The translations under genes and the position numbers were made by a program. Below the pieces are notes generated by a model, which saw only the letters and a program-made list of their open reading frames with translations, was not told where the DNA came from and did no database searches. From positions 3,559,501 through 3,623,500 of the forward strand of contig NZ_CP130831.1 of assembly GCF_030549525.1 (NCBI RefSeq): 64,000 nucleotides of DNA, given 5' to 3'. This document shows, in pieces, positions 1-9,959 of this stretch; position 1 is the stretch's first letter; each line of letters opens with the position of its first letter. The DNA is from Stenotrophomonas sp. 704A1 (GTDB taxonomy: Bacteria > Pseudomonadota > Gammaproteobacteria > Xanthomonadales > Xanthomonadaceae).

Positions 1-807
1 GATGCCGACGTGCGCTGGAAGGCCCAGCGCATCAACGCGCCGAAGCTGCCGCTGGACGATATGGATGCGCACCTGCTGCTGGACGATGGCGTGCTGCGGC
101 TGGACCCGCTGAACTTCGGCGTGGCCGGTGGCGATATCCGCAGCACGATCCGCATGGATGCGCGGCGCCCGCAGATCGCCACCTCGCTCAAGGCCCGCGT
201 GCGCGGCGTGCAGCTGGGCCAGTTGTTCCCCGATGCGAAGCTGGCCGAGCAGGCCAAGGGCGGCATCAGTGGAGACATCGACCTGAGCGGCCACGGCAAC
301 TCCATCGCCGCCATGCTCGGCGGCAGCAGCGGCAACGTGGCGGTGGGCATGGGCCGCGGCCACGTGGGCAACCTGGTGATGGAACTGGCCGGCCTGGACA
401 TCACCGAATCGCTGAAATTCCTGGTCACCGGTGACAGGCAGATTCCGCTGCGCTGCGCCTTCGCCGACTTCAGCGTGCGCGACGGCCTGATGAGCAGCCG
501 GGCCCTGGCGGTGGACACCACCGATACCCTGGTCATCGGCGAAGGCGATGTCAGCCTGCGCGACGAGACCCTGGATCTGCTGCTCAGGCCGCGGCCGAAG
601 GACAAGAGCATCCTGGTGCTGCGCTCACCGCTGCGCATCGGCGGCAGCTTCAAGGATCCCTCGTTCCGGCCGGACTTCAAGGCACTGGGTCTGCGCGGCG
701 CAGTGGCCTTGACGCTGGGCAGCATCGCGCCGCCGGCAGCCCTGCTGGCCACCATCGAGCTGGGCCCGGGCAAGGATGCCAACTGCGGTGGGCACTACGC
801 GAAGTAG
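1..807 (+). CDS. AsmA family protein, C-terminal part (5' end outside window)
   Basis: The frame is open from base 1 and ends at TAG 805-807, so only about 268 C-terminal residues are visible. The sequence has the AsmA C-terminal character: alternating beta-strand segments, an LDPLNFGVAGGDI stretch, and an LSGHGNS...MLGGSSGNV segment followed by a repeated-strand domain. AsmA-like proteins are large inner-membrane-anchored periplasmic proteins of the bridge-like lipid transfer type, linked to outer-membrane lipid homeostasis. The assignment rests on pattern recognition. The following gene is convergent, and a short GC hairpin without a T-run lies between them at 872-890. Confidence 0.75.
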   Translation, partial: DADVRWKAQRINAPKLPLDDMDAHLLLDDGVLRLDPLNFGVAGGDIRSTIRMDARRPQIATSLKARVRGVQLGQLFPDAKLAEQAKGGISGDIDLSGHGNSIAAMLGGSSGNVAVGMGRGHVGNLVMELAGLDITESLKFLVTGDRQIPLRCAFADFSVRDGLMSSRALAVDTTDTLVIGEGDVSLRDETLDLLLRPRPKDKSILVLRSPLRIGGSFKDPSFRPDFKALGLRGAVALTLGSIAPPAALLATIELGPGKDANCGGHYAK

Positions 808-902
808 CCGCGCGGCCCGCGGCGCCAGCCATGGGCATCCGCACGCATGGCGCCTGCCGGGAAAGCGGGCCGGCGGGCTGCACGCCCGCCAGCGCGGGAA
901 TC

Positions 903-1334
903 TCACCCCGCCACGATGTACTGCTGCAGCTGATCCAGCTCACGCCGCTGTGCATCGATCACCGCCTTCACCAGGTCACCGATGGAGATCACCCCCAGTA
1001 CCTGGCCGCCCTCGACCACCGGCAGGTGCCGGATGCGGTAATCGGTCACCAGCTGCAGGCAGTGCTCGACCTGTTCACCCGGCGACACCGTCACCACCCG
1101 GGCTGTCATGATTTCCGAGACCGCCGTATCGCGCGAGGAACGGTCATGCAGCACGATCTTGCGGGCGTAATCGCGTTCGGACAGGATGCCGACCAGTCGC
1201 GGCCCCTCCATCACCAGCACCGCGCCAATGCCCTTCTCGGCCATCAGCCGGATCGCATCGATCACTGCCGCACCGGGCGCGACCGCATGTACTTCAGGGG
1301 ACTTGCCGTCCAACAGTTGCCGTACCGACGTCAT
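903..1334 (-). CDS. CBS-pair domain protein
   Basis: This 143-residue protein consists almost entirely of two CBS motifs, roughly residues 8-60 (GIGAVLVMEGPRLVGILSERD) and 75-130 (RHLPVVEGGQVLGVISIGD). CBS pairs form a Bateman module that usually binds adenine nucleotides and senses energy state. No catalytic domain is attached. The start at 1334 was chosen because GGGAGG lies a suitable distance upstream; a longer reading frame without this signal exists. The start lies inside the 3' end of the upstream glycosyltransferase gene (41-nt overlap), so the two are probably cotranscribed and translationally coupled. The physiological partner is unknown. Confidence 0.85.
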   Translation of the reverse strand: MTSVRQLLDGKSPEVHAVAPGAAVIDAIRLMAEKGIGAVLVMEGPRLVGILSERDYARKIVLHDRSSRDTAVSEIMTARVVTVSPGEQVEHCLQLVTDYRIRHLPVVEGGQVLGVISIGDLVKAVIDAQRRELDQLQQYIVAG

Positions 1335-2313
1335 CTGCCTGCCCTCCCAGGGTGGGTTGCAGCCCCGAGTCTGCCACGGAAGGCGCGAGCCACGCGTCAA
1401 CCAGATACAACGGCCGCTGCTTGGACTCCTCGTACAGCCGCCCCAGGTACTCGCCGATCAGGCCCAGCGCGATCAGCTGCACCCCGCCCAGGAACAGGAT
1501 CACCGCCATCATCGTCGGCCAGCCGGCGACGCGGTCGCCGTACAGCGCCGCCTTCACGATCACCCAGACCCCGAACAGGAAAGCCACCGCCGCCGTGGCC
1601 AGGCCCAGGTAGGTGGCCGCCCGCAGCGGCACCGTCGAGAATCCGGTGATCCCTTCCAGGGCGAAATTCCACAGGCGCCACAGGCTGAACTTGCTGTTGC
1701 CGGCCAGCCGTGCGTGCCGCTGGTAGGGCACCGCGATGCGGCGGAACCCCACCCAGCTGAAAAGTCCTTTCATGAACCGGTGACGCTCACGCATTTCACG
1801 CAACGCGCTCAGTGCACGCGCCGACAGCAGGCGGAAGTCCCCGGTATCGGCCGGAATCGGCGTCCGCGACAGGCGCCCGATCACCCGGTAGAACATCGCC
1901 GCGGTGGCGCGCTTGCTCCAGCTTTCGCCGTCGCGCACCAGTCGGGTGCCATACACATTGTCATACCCCTCGCGCCAGCGTTGGACGAACTGCGGCACCA
2001 GCTCCGGCGGGTCCTGCCCATCGGCATCGAGGATCATCGCAGCGCCTTCGCGCACCTGGTCCAGCCCCGCGGTCAGCGCGGCCTCCTTGCCGAAGTTGCG
2101 CGACAGCTTCAGCGCCGACACCCGCGGCTCGGCCTGGGCCAGCGCCTCGATCGTCGCCCAGGTGGCATCGGTGCTGCCATCGTCCACGTACAGGATGTGT
2201 CCATCGATTCCATCCAGGCCATCGAGCACCGAGCACAGCCGCGGATGCAGCAGGGGCAGCGCGCGCTCCTCGTTGTGGGCGGCAATGACGATGGTGAGGC
2301 GTTGCGGGGTCAT
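1294..2313 (-). CDS. GtrB-like polyprenyl-phosphate glycosyltransferase (GT2)
   Basis: The 339-residue protein starts with a GT2 fold (LTIVIAAHNEERALP near residue 6, ILYVDDGSTDAT near 48, MILDADGQDPPE near 95 supplying the DxD metal site). It ends with two membrane segments at about 240-265 and 275-300, followed by GEYLGRLYEE. This layout is that of GtrB/DPM1-type enzymes, which load a sugar from a nucleotide donor onto undecaprenyl phosphate at the cytoplasmic face of the inner membrane. The lipid-linked sugar would then modify envelope glycans. The gene lies 13 nt after mtgA on the same strand. The sugar transferred cannot be read from the sequence. Confidence 0.85.
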   Translation of the reverse strand: MTPQRLTIVIAAHNEERALPLLHPRLCSVLDGLDGIDGHILYVDDGSTDATWATIEALAQAEPRVSALKLSRNFGKEAALTAGLDQVREGAAMILDADGQDPPELVPQFVQRWREGYDNVYGTRLVRDGESWSKRATAAMFYRVIGRLSRTPIPADTGDFRLLSARALSALREMRERHRFMKGLFSWVGFRRIAVPYQRHARLAGNSKFSLWRLWNFALEGITGFSTVPLRAATYLGLATAAVAFLFGVWVIVKAALYGDRVAGWPTMMAVILFLGGVQLIALGLIGEYLGRLYEESKQRPLYLVDAWLAPSVADSGLQPTLGGQADDVGTATVGRQVP

Positions 2314-2326
2314 CGCCGGATTGTAC

Positions 2327-3076
2327 TCAGTCGTCCTGCAGGTAGCCCGCGCCGCCCAGCTGCCGTGCCTGGCGCTGGATCCACGCGGCACGCCGCTGCA
2401 CGTACGGCCCCGGCCGCGCCGCGTTGTAACGGCGCGGTGCCGGCAGCACGGCGGCCAGGCGCGCGCTCTCGGCCGGGCTCAGCCGCGCGGCATCCTTGCC
2501 CCAGAACGTCTGCGCCGCCGCCTGCGCGCCATACACGCCATCGCCGAACTCGGCGATGTTGGCGTACATCTCCAGGATCCGCTGTTTGGGCCAGAACGCC
2601 TCGATCAGCACCGTATACCAGACCTCCAGACCCTTGCGGATCCAGCTGCGGCCCTGCCACAGGAACAGGTTCTTGGCGACCTGCTGGCTGATCGTGCTGG
2701 CCCCGCGCAGGCGACCGCCGCGGGCATTGTGGTCGCGGGCCTTTTCAATGGCCTGCAGGTCGAAACCGCGGTGGTCGGGAAAGCGCTGGTCCTCGGCGGC
2801 CACCAGCGAGATCGGCAGGCTCGGCGCCATCTGCTGCAGGTCACGCCATTGGTAGTGCAGGCGGTAGGAGCCGTCACCCTGCCCCAGCGCCTCGCCATAG
2901 CGCCAGACCATCACCATCGACAGCGGCGGATCGACGAAGCGCAGCACCAGCACCTGCAGGCAGCTGAACCCCACCAGCAGCACCGGCAGCCACAGCAGCC
3001 GCTTCCAGCGCCAGCGCCGGCGCGGTGCCGGGACCGCGTCGGTATCCACCTTGTACTGCTCTCCCCCTGCCCCCAT
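2327..3076 (-). CDS. mtgA: Monofunctional peptidoglycan glycosyltransferase MtgA
   Basis: A 249-residue GT51 enzyme with one N-terminal membrane anchor (about residues 27-48) and no transpeptidase domain. It polymerises lipid II into glycan strands in the periplasm. The GT51 signatures are clear: [12 protein letters not shown] with catalytic Glu at about 95, then [17 protein letters not shown] and [13 protein letters not shown]. Length fits the family (about 240 residues in E. coli). The start at 3076 has GAAGGA about 10 nt upstream; longer in-frame extensions run into the divergent hslO region and look non-coding. It heads an apparent operon with the GtrB-like and CBS genes. Confidence 0.93.
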   Translation of the reverse strand: MGAGGEQYKVDTDAVPAPRRRWRWKRLLWLPVLLVGFSCLQVLVLRFVDPPLSMVMVWRYGEALGQGDGSYRLHYQWRDLQQMAPSLPISLVAAEDQRFPDHRGFDLQAIEKARDHNARGGRLRGASTISQQVAKNLFLWQGRSWIRKGLEVWYTVLIEAFWPKQRILEMYANIAEFGDGVYGAQAAAQTFWGKDAARLSPAESARLAAVLPAPRRYNAARPGPYVQRRAAWIQRQARQLGGAGYLQDD

Positions 3077-3153
3077 TACTGGTGCATCCTTCTCATGCCT
3101 GGTTGTCGGCGCATTATCCGGCAACCGTCCCCGTTTCCGCGTGACCCGAGCCG

Positions 3154-4047
3154 ATGACCGCCCAATCCGATTCCCTGATCCGCTTCCTGCTTCCCGACGC
3201 CGGCGTGCGTGGCGTGCACGTGCGCCTGCACTCCACCTGGCAGGACATCCAGTCCCATGGCCACTACCCCGACAGTGCCACCGAACTGCTGGGCCAGGCC
3301 TGCGTGGCATCGGCGCTGTTCACCGGCCACACCAAGGTCGACGGCCGCCTGTCGATCCAGCTGCGCAGCAACACCGCACTGCGCACCCTGTTCGCCGAAT
3401 GCACCGCCGCCGGCACCCTGCGCGGCATCGCGCAGCTGGCCGAGGGCGGTGATGCCCCGCGCGACCTGACCACGCTGGGCCGGGATGCGCTGCTGGCCAT
3501 CACCATCGAGAACCCCGGACTGGATCCGCGCGAGCCGCAGCGCTACCAGAGCCTGGTGGCGCTGACCGCAGCGGAGCTGGATGAGGCGTTCGAGGACTAT
3601 TTCCGCCAGTCCGAACAGCTGCCCACCCGCCTGCTGCTGGCCGCGGACCGCGACGGAGCGGCCGGTCTGCTGCTGCAGAAGCTGCCGGGCGATGAAGGCG
3701 ATGATGACGGCTGGTCGCGCGCCAGCGCACTGTTCGACACCCTGGGCAAGGCCGAGCTGCTGGCCACCCCGGCCGAGGAACTGCTGCACCGCCTGTTCCA
3801 CGAAGAGAAGGCCGAGCGGGTCGGCGACAAGGCCCTGGCCTTCGCCTGCTCCTGCTCGCGTGAACGGGTCGCCTCGATGCTCTACTCGCTGGGCGAGCAG
3901 GAGGCCCGTGCGGCCGCCGAGGACACCGGCTCGGTCCATGTGCGTTGCGAATTCTGCGGACAGGAGTATCACTTCCCGTTGACGGAGTTCGGCATACTGT
4001 TCCACGGTGCCGAGGGGGCTGTACCGGCACCTGAACGCCTTCAGTAA
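3154..4047 (+). CDS. hslO: Redox-regulated chaperone Hsp33
   Basis: The 297-residue protein matches Hsp33, a cytosolic holdase that is off when reduced and zinc-bound, and on after oxidation and unfolding. The four zinc-binding cysteines sit at C232 and C234 (CSC) and C265 and C268 (CEFC), the usual CxC...CxxC arrangement. The N-terminal domain has the family pattern GVRGVHVRL and [15 protein letters not shown]. It is transcribed divergently from mtgA across a 77-bp gap. Confidence 0.95.
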   Translation: MTAQSDSLIRFLLPDAGVRGVHVRLHSTWQDIQSHGHYPDSATELLGQACVASALFTGHTKVDGRLSIQLRSNTALRTLFAECTAAGTLRGIAQLAEGGDAPRDLTTLGRDALLAITIENPGLDPREPQRYQSLVALTAAELDEAFEDYFRQSEQLPTRLLLAADRDGAAGLLLQKLPGDEGDDDGWSRASALFDTLGKAELLATPAEELLHRLFHEEKAERVGDKALAFACSCSRERVASMLYSLGEQEARAAAEDTGSVHVRCEFCGQEYHFPLTEFGILFHGAEGAVPAPERLQ

Positions 4048-4081
4048 ACCGATGGGTCTTGTATCTGGGGAGGAACAAGGC

Positions 4082-4110
4082 TTGTTAAGAATTCATAAAC
4101 ACCCTAGGAT
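4082..4110 (+). promoter_or_regulatory. Putative sigma-70 promoter of the exported-protein gene
   Basis: TTGTTA at 4082-4087 and TAGGAT at 4105-4110 are separated by 17 bp. They lie about 55 bp upstream of the start codon at 4166, in an AT-richer stretch that stands out from its surroundings. Motif match only. Confidence 0.5.
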
Positions 4111-4113
4111 CGA

Positions 4114-4137
4114 GTTCCCGCCCCAGCGGGAACTTTC
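4114..4137 (+). terminator. Hairpin between hslO and the next gene
   Basis: GTTCCCGC-CCCA-GCGGGAAC forms an 8-bp perfect stem followed by TTTC. It could end hslO transcription. Because it lies just downstream of the predicted promoter at 4082-4110, it would also be at the very 5' end of the next gene's mRNA, as a protective or attenuating hairpin. Confidence 0.5.
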
Positions 4138-4165
4138 ATTGCCCGTCCCTGTCTGAACTGGTCCG

Positions 4166-5020
4166 ATGCGTACCTTCCTGCGTCTACCGCTGGCGCTGCT
4201 GATCGCCCTAGGCGCGATCACGGGCGTGCATGCGCAGAGCAAGGACACCCGCACCGTGCTGCCGGTCTGGAACAAGGGCAGCGGCAAGGTCGAAGCCCTG
4301 CTGTACCTGGAGCCGACCGGCGAACAGGCGGTCGGTGCCCGCTGGCATTTTGGCCGCAACTCGCTCGATGCCGCGTTCGGCCTGTCCTCCGGTGACTCGC
4401 TGGGCCTGCTGTGCAACAGCAGCAGCGGCACCAGCATCAGCGGGCTGGCCAGCCATTGCATGCTCGCCAGCCTCGGTGATGACGACGACGCGATCAGCTC
4501 CAACCGACGCCTGACCGGCACCGCCGCGCTCAACCGCGGGACCGGCCGCCTCGGCATCACCGCCGGCACCGGCCGCGAGACCCTGCCGGCCTGGCTGGCC
4601 GCCCCCAACAAGACGCCCTCGCTGCGCGCCGAGCAGAACGACCTGACCGTGTTCGCGCAGAAGAACATCGGTCGCGAAGGCTTCGTCTCCATTGCCGGCA
4701 CCTATGCCAAGGCACGCCTGGTACCGCTGGCCGATGCGTCTCCGGCCATCGTCGACCGCTGGGACAGCAAGAGCCTGAGCTTGGGCGCCGGCTATGGCAA
4801 TTTCAGCGGCAGCATCATCGGTCGCGTGGTCGACGTGCCAGGCAAGCCCGGCAAATGGGAAGGCCTGGGCATCGGCCTGACCTGGCGCACGCCGTGGTCC
4901 GGGCAGCTCACCGTGGGCGCCGAGAACGTGATCAGCCGCGGCAAGAACCCGTTCTCCCCGCGCAATGAAAGCAACGATGACGGCACGGTGCCGTACGTGC
5001 GCTACGAGCAGGACCTGTGA
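4166..5020 (+). CDS. Conserved exported protein of unknown function
   Basis: The 284-residue protein has a classical signal peptide of about 24 residues (MRTFLRLPLALLIALGAITG, then VHA before the likely cleavage site). The mature part is rich in Gly, Ser and alternating hydrophobic residues, as in beta-barrel or beta-rich outer-membrane or periplasmic proteins (for example SLSLGAGYGNFSGSIIGRV near 210). It has no domain I can name. Start at 4166 follows from the signal peptide; no strong ribosome-binding site is visible. It stands alone between a predicted promoter and a terminator, so it is probably monocistronic. Confidence 0.7.
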   Translation: MRTFLRLPLALLIALGAITGVHAQSKDTRTVLPVWNKGSGKVEALLYLEPTGEQAVGARWHFGRNSLDAAFGLSSGDSLGLLCNSSSGTSISGLASHCMLASLGDDDDAISSNRRLTGTAALNRGTGRLGITAGTGRETLPAWLAAPNKTPSLRAEQNDLTVFAQKNIGREGFVSIAGTYAKARLVPLADASPAIVDRWDSKSLSLGAGYGNFSGSIIGRVVDVPGKPGKWEGLGIGLTWRTPWSGQLTVGAENVISRGKNPFSPRNESNDDGTVPYVRYEQDL

Positions 5021-5059
5021 TCGGGCACGGCGGGAAGTAACCGACACTGCAGCAGTCAA

Positions 5060-5089
5060 CAACGGGCGCCCCAGGGGCGCCCGTTGCGT
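5060..5089 (+). terminator. Rho-independent terminator of the exported-protein gene
   Basis: An inverted repeat CAACGGGCGCC / GGGCGCCCGTTG with a tiny loop lies 40 bp after the stop codon. The T-tract after it is weak (TTGCGTTT), so termination may be partial. Confidence 0.6.
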
Positions 5090-5401
5090 TTGCGGGCCGG
5101 GCTGTCAAGTGCGAATCGGCCTCATTTGTTACACGCTGATACACCGCGACATCCATCAATTGAAACTTTTTTTCGGGTCGCGCGCGGGCCGGCAACGGTT
5201 CCAGGCCAGCTCATCCAATCCAACCCGTTGAAATATAAGGAATGGTCGCGCATTCATCTGTAACCACAGCGTGAATTAACGCAGCTTTAATTTTTGCCGG
5301 GGGGCCGTTACTATCGATTCAGCCTCGCGATTTTGGAGCCTCCTTTTGGCCCCGCCGCGAAGGCACTACCCCAGCCAAGATTTCTTGGAGAGAGAGAGCC
5401 A
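5090..5401 (+). other. Upstream region of the TonB-dependent receptor gene
   Basis: About 310 bp without a gene and clearly more AT-rich than the flanks (runs such as TTGAAACTTTTTTT near 5160 and GAAATATAAGG near 5231). This fits a promoter and control region for the receptor at 5402. I could not assign a -35/-10 pair with normal spacing and found no convincing palindrome or riboswitch. A GGAGAG ribosome-binding site ends the region. Confidence 0.4.
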
Positions 5402-8158
<2,757 letters not shown>

Positions 8159-8183
8159 TCGATGCACTGATCGGCTGATGCAG

Positions 8184-8213
8184 CAACGGCCCCGCAAGGG
8201 GCCGTTGTTTTTT
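8184..8213 (+). terminator. Rho-independent terminator of the TonB-dependent receptor gene
   Basis: CAACGGCCCC-GCAA-GGGGCCGTTG followed by TTTTTT, 26 bp after the receptor stop codon. Stem, GNRA-type loop and T-run are all textbook. Confidence 0.92.
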
Positions 8214-8243
8214 GCGGGTGGCCCTGCATGTGGCACCGCTCAC

Positions 8244-8273
8244 GAAAAAGGCCGCGGCAATGCCGCGGCCTTT
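8244..8273 (-). terminator. Rho-independent terminator of the TetR gene
   Basis: On the minus strand AAAGGCCGCGGC-ATT-GCCGCGGCCTTT continues into TTTTTC just after the tetR-type stop codon. It faces the receptor terminator, isolating the two convergent units. Confidence 0.88.
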
Positions 8274-8297
8274 CTGCATTCAGCGGCGGAGAACCGC

Positions 8298-8900
8298 TCA
8301 GCCGTTCGGAATCAGCGTGTCGATCAGGTGCTCGACATAGGCCTCGAAATCCTCGCGCGCCTGCTTGGGCTGCTGCAGCTGCAACGACAGCTGCAGGAAG
8401 CCGACATAGGCCGCGTAGGCCAACCGCGCGCGATGGCGCGCATCGGTCGAGCTCAGCCCCGCCTGGCGGAACGAGGCGACCAGGTAGTCCAGGCGACGTT
8501 GCGACACGCGATCGATCACCGGACGCACCATCGGGTGGTCCAGTGCTTTCAGCAGCTCGCTGTAGATGATGTGCGGCTGCACTTCGTGCGCCACCATCTG
8601 GAACAGCTGACGCAAGCGCACGCGCGGATCGGGCACATCTTCCAGACTGCCGAACACCTGCTCCTGCTCGAACAGCTCCCAGCGCTCAAGCGCGGCCTGC
8701 AGCAGCGCGTCGCGTGAAGGGAAGTGCCAGTAGAAGCTGCCTTTGGTCACGCCGAGGCGGCGCGCCAGCGGCTCCACCGCGACGGCACCCACCCCTTGCT
8801 CGGCAATCAGATCGAGGGCCGCCTGGGCCCAGTCTTCGGCGCTCAGGCGGCTGTTGCGGCCGGCGCGGGATTCGCCGGCGGAAGCGTCAGGTTGATTCAT
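8298..8900 (-). CDS. TetR/AcrR family transcriptional regulator
   Basis: The 200-residue protein has a TetR helix-turn-helix at about residues 20-65 (ALDLIAEQGVGAVAVEPLARR, then LGVTKGSFYWHFPSRDALL). A variable ligand-binding C-terminal domain follows. It is divergent from an alpha/beta hydrolase-fadE operon whose promoter contains two matching palindromes, so it is probably the local repressor, with an acyl-CoA or fatty acid as a plausible effector. A third CCATAC half-site at 8913-8918, 13 bp before its own start, suggests autoregulation. The effector is inference from the neighbours. Confidence 0.88.
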   Translation of the reverse strand: MNQPDASAGESRAGRNSRLSAEDWAQAALDLIAEQGVGAVAVEPLARRLGVTKGSFYWHFPSRDALLQAALERWELFEQEQVFGSLEDVPDPRVRLRQLFQMVAHEVQPHIIYSELLKALDHPMVRPVIDRVSQRRLDYLVASFRQAGLSSTDARHRARLAYAAYVGFLQLSLQLQQPKQAREDFEAYVEHLIDTLIPNG

Positions 8901-8991
8901 GCGCTGATTTAACCATACGCCGGGGTTCGTTGCAGTACGCGGTTGCGCGCGAAACCGTCGCCCACACGGCGGCCGCCCATTCTGCGGCGCA

Positions 8992-9009
8992 CCATACCGG
9001 ACAGTATTG
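8992..9009. promoter_or_regulatory. Upstream operator-like palindrome (CCATAC-N6-GTATTG)
   Basis: CCATACCGGACAGTATTG is an imperfect dyad with the same half-site spacing as the perfect one at 9028-9045. The two sites start exactly 36 bp apart. This one overlaps the -35 element of the hydrolase-fadE promoter. Confidence 0.6.
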
Positions 9010-9034
9010 ACTTCCGCCCGAAGCGCTCCATACT
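9007..9034 (+). promoter_or_regulatory. Promoter of the hydrolase-fadE operon, probably nearly leaderless
   Basis: TTGACT at 9007-9012 and CATACT at 9029-9034 with a 16-bp spacer. The expected transcription start falls at about 9041, essentially on the ATG at 9042, and no Shine-Dalgarno sequence precedes that ATG. Both elements are covered by the two palindromes. Confidence 0.6.
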
Positions 9035-9045
9035 AGCGAGTATGG
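9028..9045. promoter_or_regulatory. Operator palindrome overlapping -10 box and start codon
   Basis: CCATACTAGCGAGTATGG is a perfect 7+7 inverted repeat around a 4-bp centre. It covers the -10 box and the first ATG (9042-9044) of the hydrolase gene. Occupation would block transcription initiation. The divergent TetR protein is the obvious candidate binder. Confidence 0.7.
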
Positions 9046-9959
9046 TTATGTCCCCTACTCCCGCTGCGTTCCATGACCTGCACCTTGAGGCGGCCCACGG
9101 CGCGTCGCTGGCAGCAACGGTCAATGCCCACGGCCGGCGGGGGCGCGTGTTGTTCGCGCATGGATTCGGCCAGACCCGTCATGCATGGACGGCCACGGCC
9201 AGGGCGCTGTCCGCGGCAGGTCTGCAGACCCTCGCCTATGACGCACGCGGCCACGGCGACTCCGACTGGAATGCGGCCGACCTGCCCTATCACGGCGAGC
9301 AGTTCGCTGATGACCTGATCGTGCTGGCCGGCGAGCAGCCACGCCCGCCGGTACTGGTCGCTGCGTCGATGGGCGGCCTGTTCGGCCTGCTGGCCGAATC
9401 GCGCTGGCCGGGCCTGTTCTCGGCGATGGTACTGGTCGATATCACCCCGCGCTGGGACACCGCCGGTGTCGAGCGCATCCTCGCCTTCATGACCGCCCAC
9501 CCGGACGGATTCGCCTCGCTGGCGCAGGCCGCGGACGTGATCTCGGCCTATCTGCCGCATCGCCCGCGCAAATCCGAGCAGTCGCTGCGCGCCCTGCTGC
9601 GCGAGGACGGCCAGGGCCGCTGGCGCTGGCACTGGGACCCCCGCCTGGTGGCCGAACTGGCCCGCGACAGCGAACAGCACCAGGATGCGCTGGCCGACGC
9701 CGCGCGCCGGGTGAAGTGCCCGCTGCTGCTGGTCAGCGGCGGCCGCAGCGATCTGGTGACCCCGCAGACCGTCGCCGAATTCCTGGCATTGGCGCCGCAC
9801 GCGCGCCACGTACAGTTGCCGCAGGCCACGCACATGGTCGCCGGTGATGACAACGACGCCTTTACCGCTACTGTGTTGGACTATCTGGACGTGTTGCCTG
9901 CGGCGGACGCCGCGGCTTCGTCCGCCACAAACGAGCACGTCACCGGAGCACGCTCATGA
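9042..9959 (+). CDS. Alpha/beta hydrolase
   Basis: The 305-residue protein has the alpha/beta hydrolase order: oxyanion-side HGFGQTRHAW near residue 45, DARGHGDSDW near 70, nucleophile elbow VAASMGGLFG (Ser in an A-x-S-x-G variant) near 108, acid GGRSDLVTP near 230, and histidine in ATHMVAGDDND near 265. It may act on acyl esters or acyl-CoA-derived compounds, given that fadE follows with a 4-nt ATGA overlap. The start at 9042 is the first ATG; ATG 9048 is a close alternative. Neither has a ribosome-binding site, consistent with a leaderless message. Confidence 0.85.
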   Translation: MVMSPTPAAFHDLHLEAAHGASLAATVNAHGRRGRVLFAHGFGQTRHAWTATARALSAAGLQTLAYDARGHGDSDWNAADLPYHGEQFADDLIVLAGEQPRPPVLVAASMGGLFGLLAESRWPGLFSAMVLVDITPRWDTAGVERILAFMTAHPDGFASLAQAADVISAYLPHRPRKSEQSLRALLREDGQGRWRWHWDPRLVAELARDSEQHQDALADAARRVKCPLLLVSGGRSDLVTPQTVAEFLALAPHARHVQLPQATHMVAGDDNDAFTATVLDYLDVLPAADAAASSATNEHVTGARS

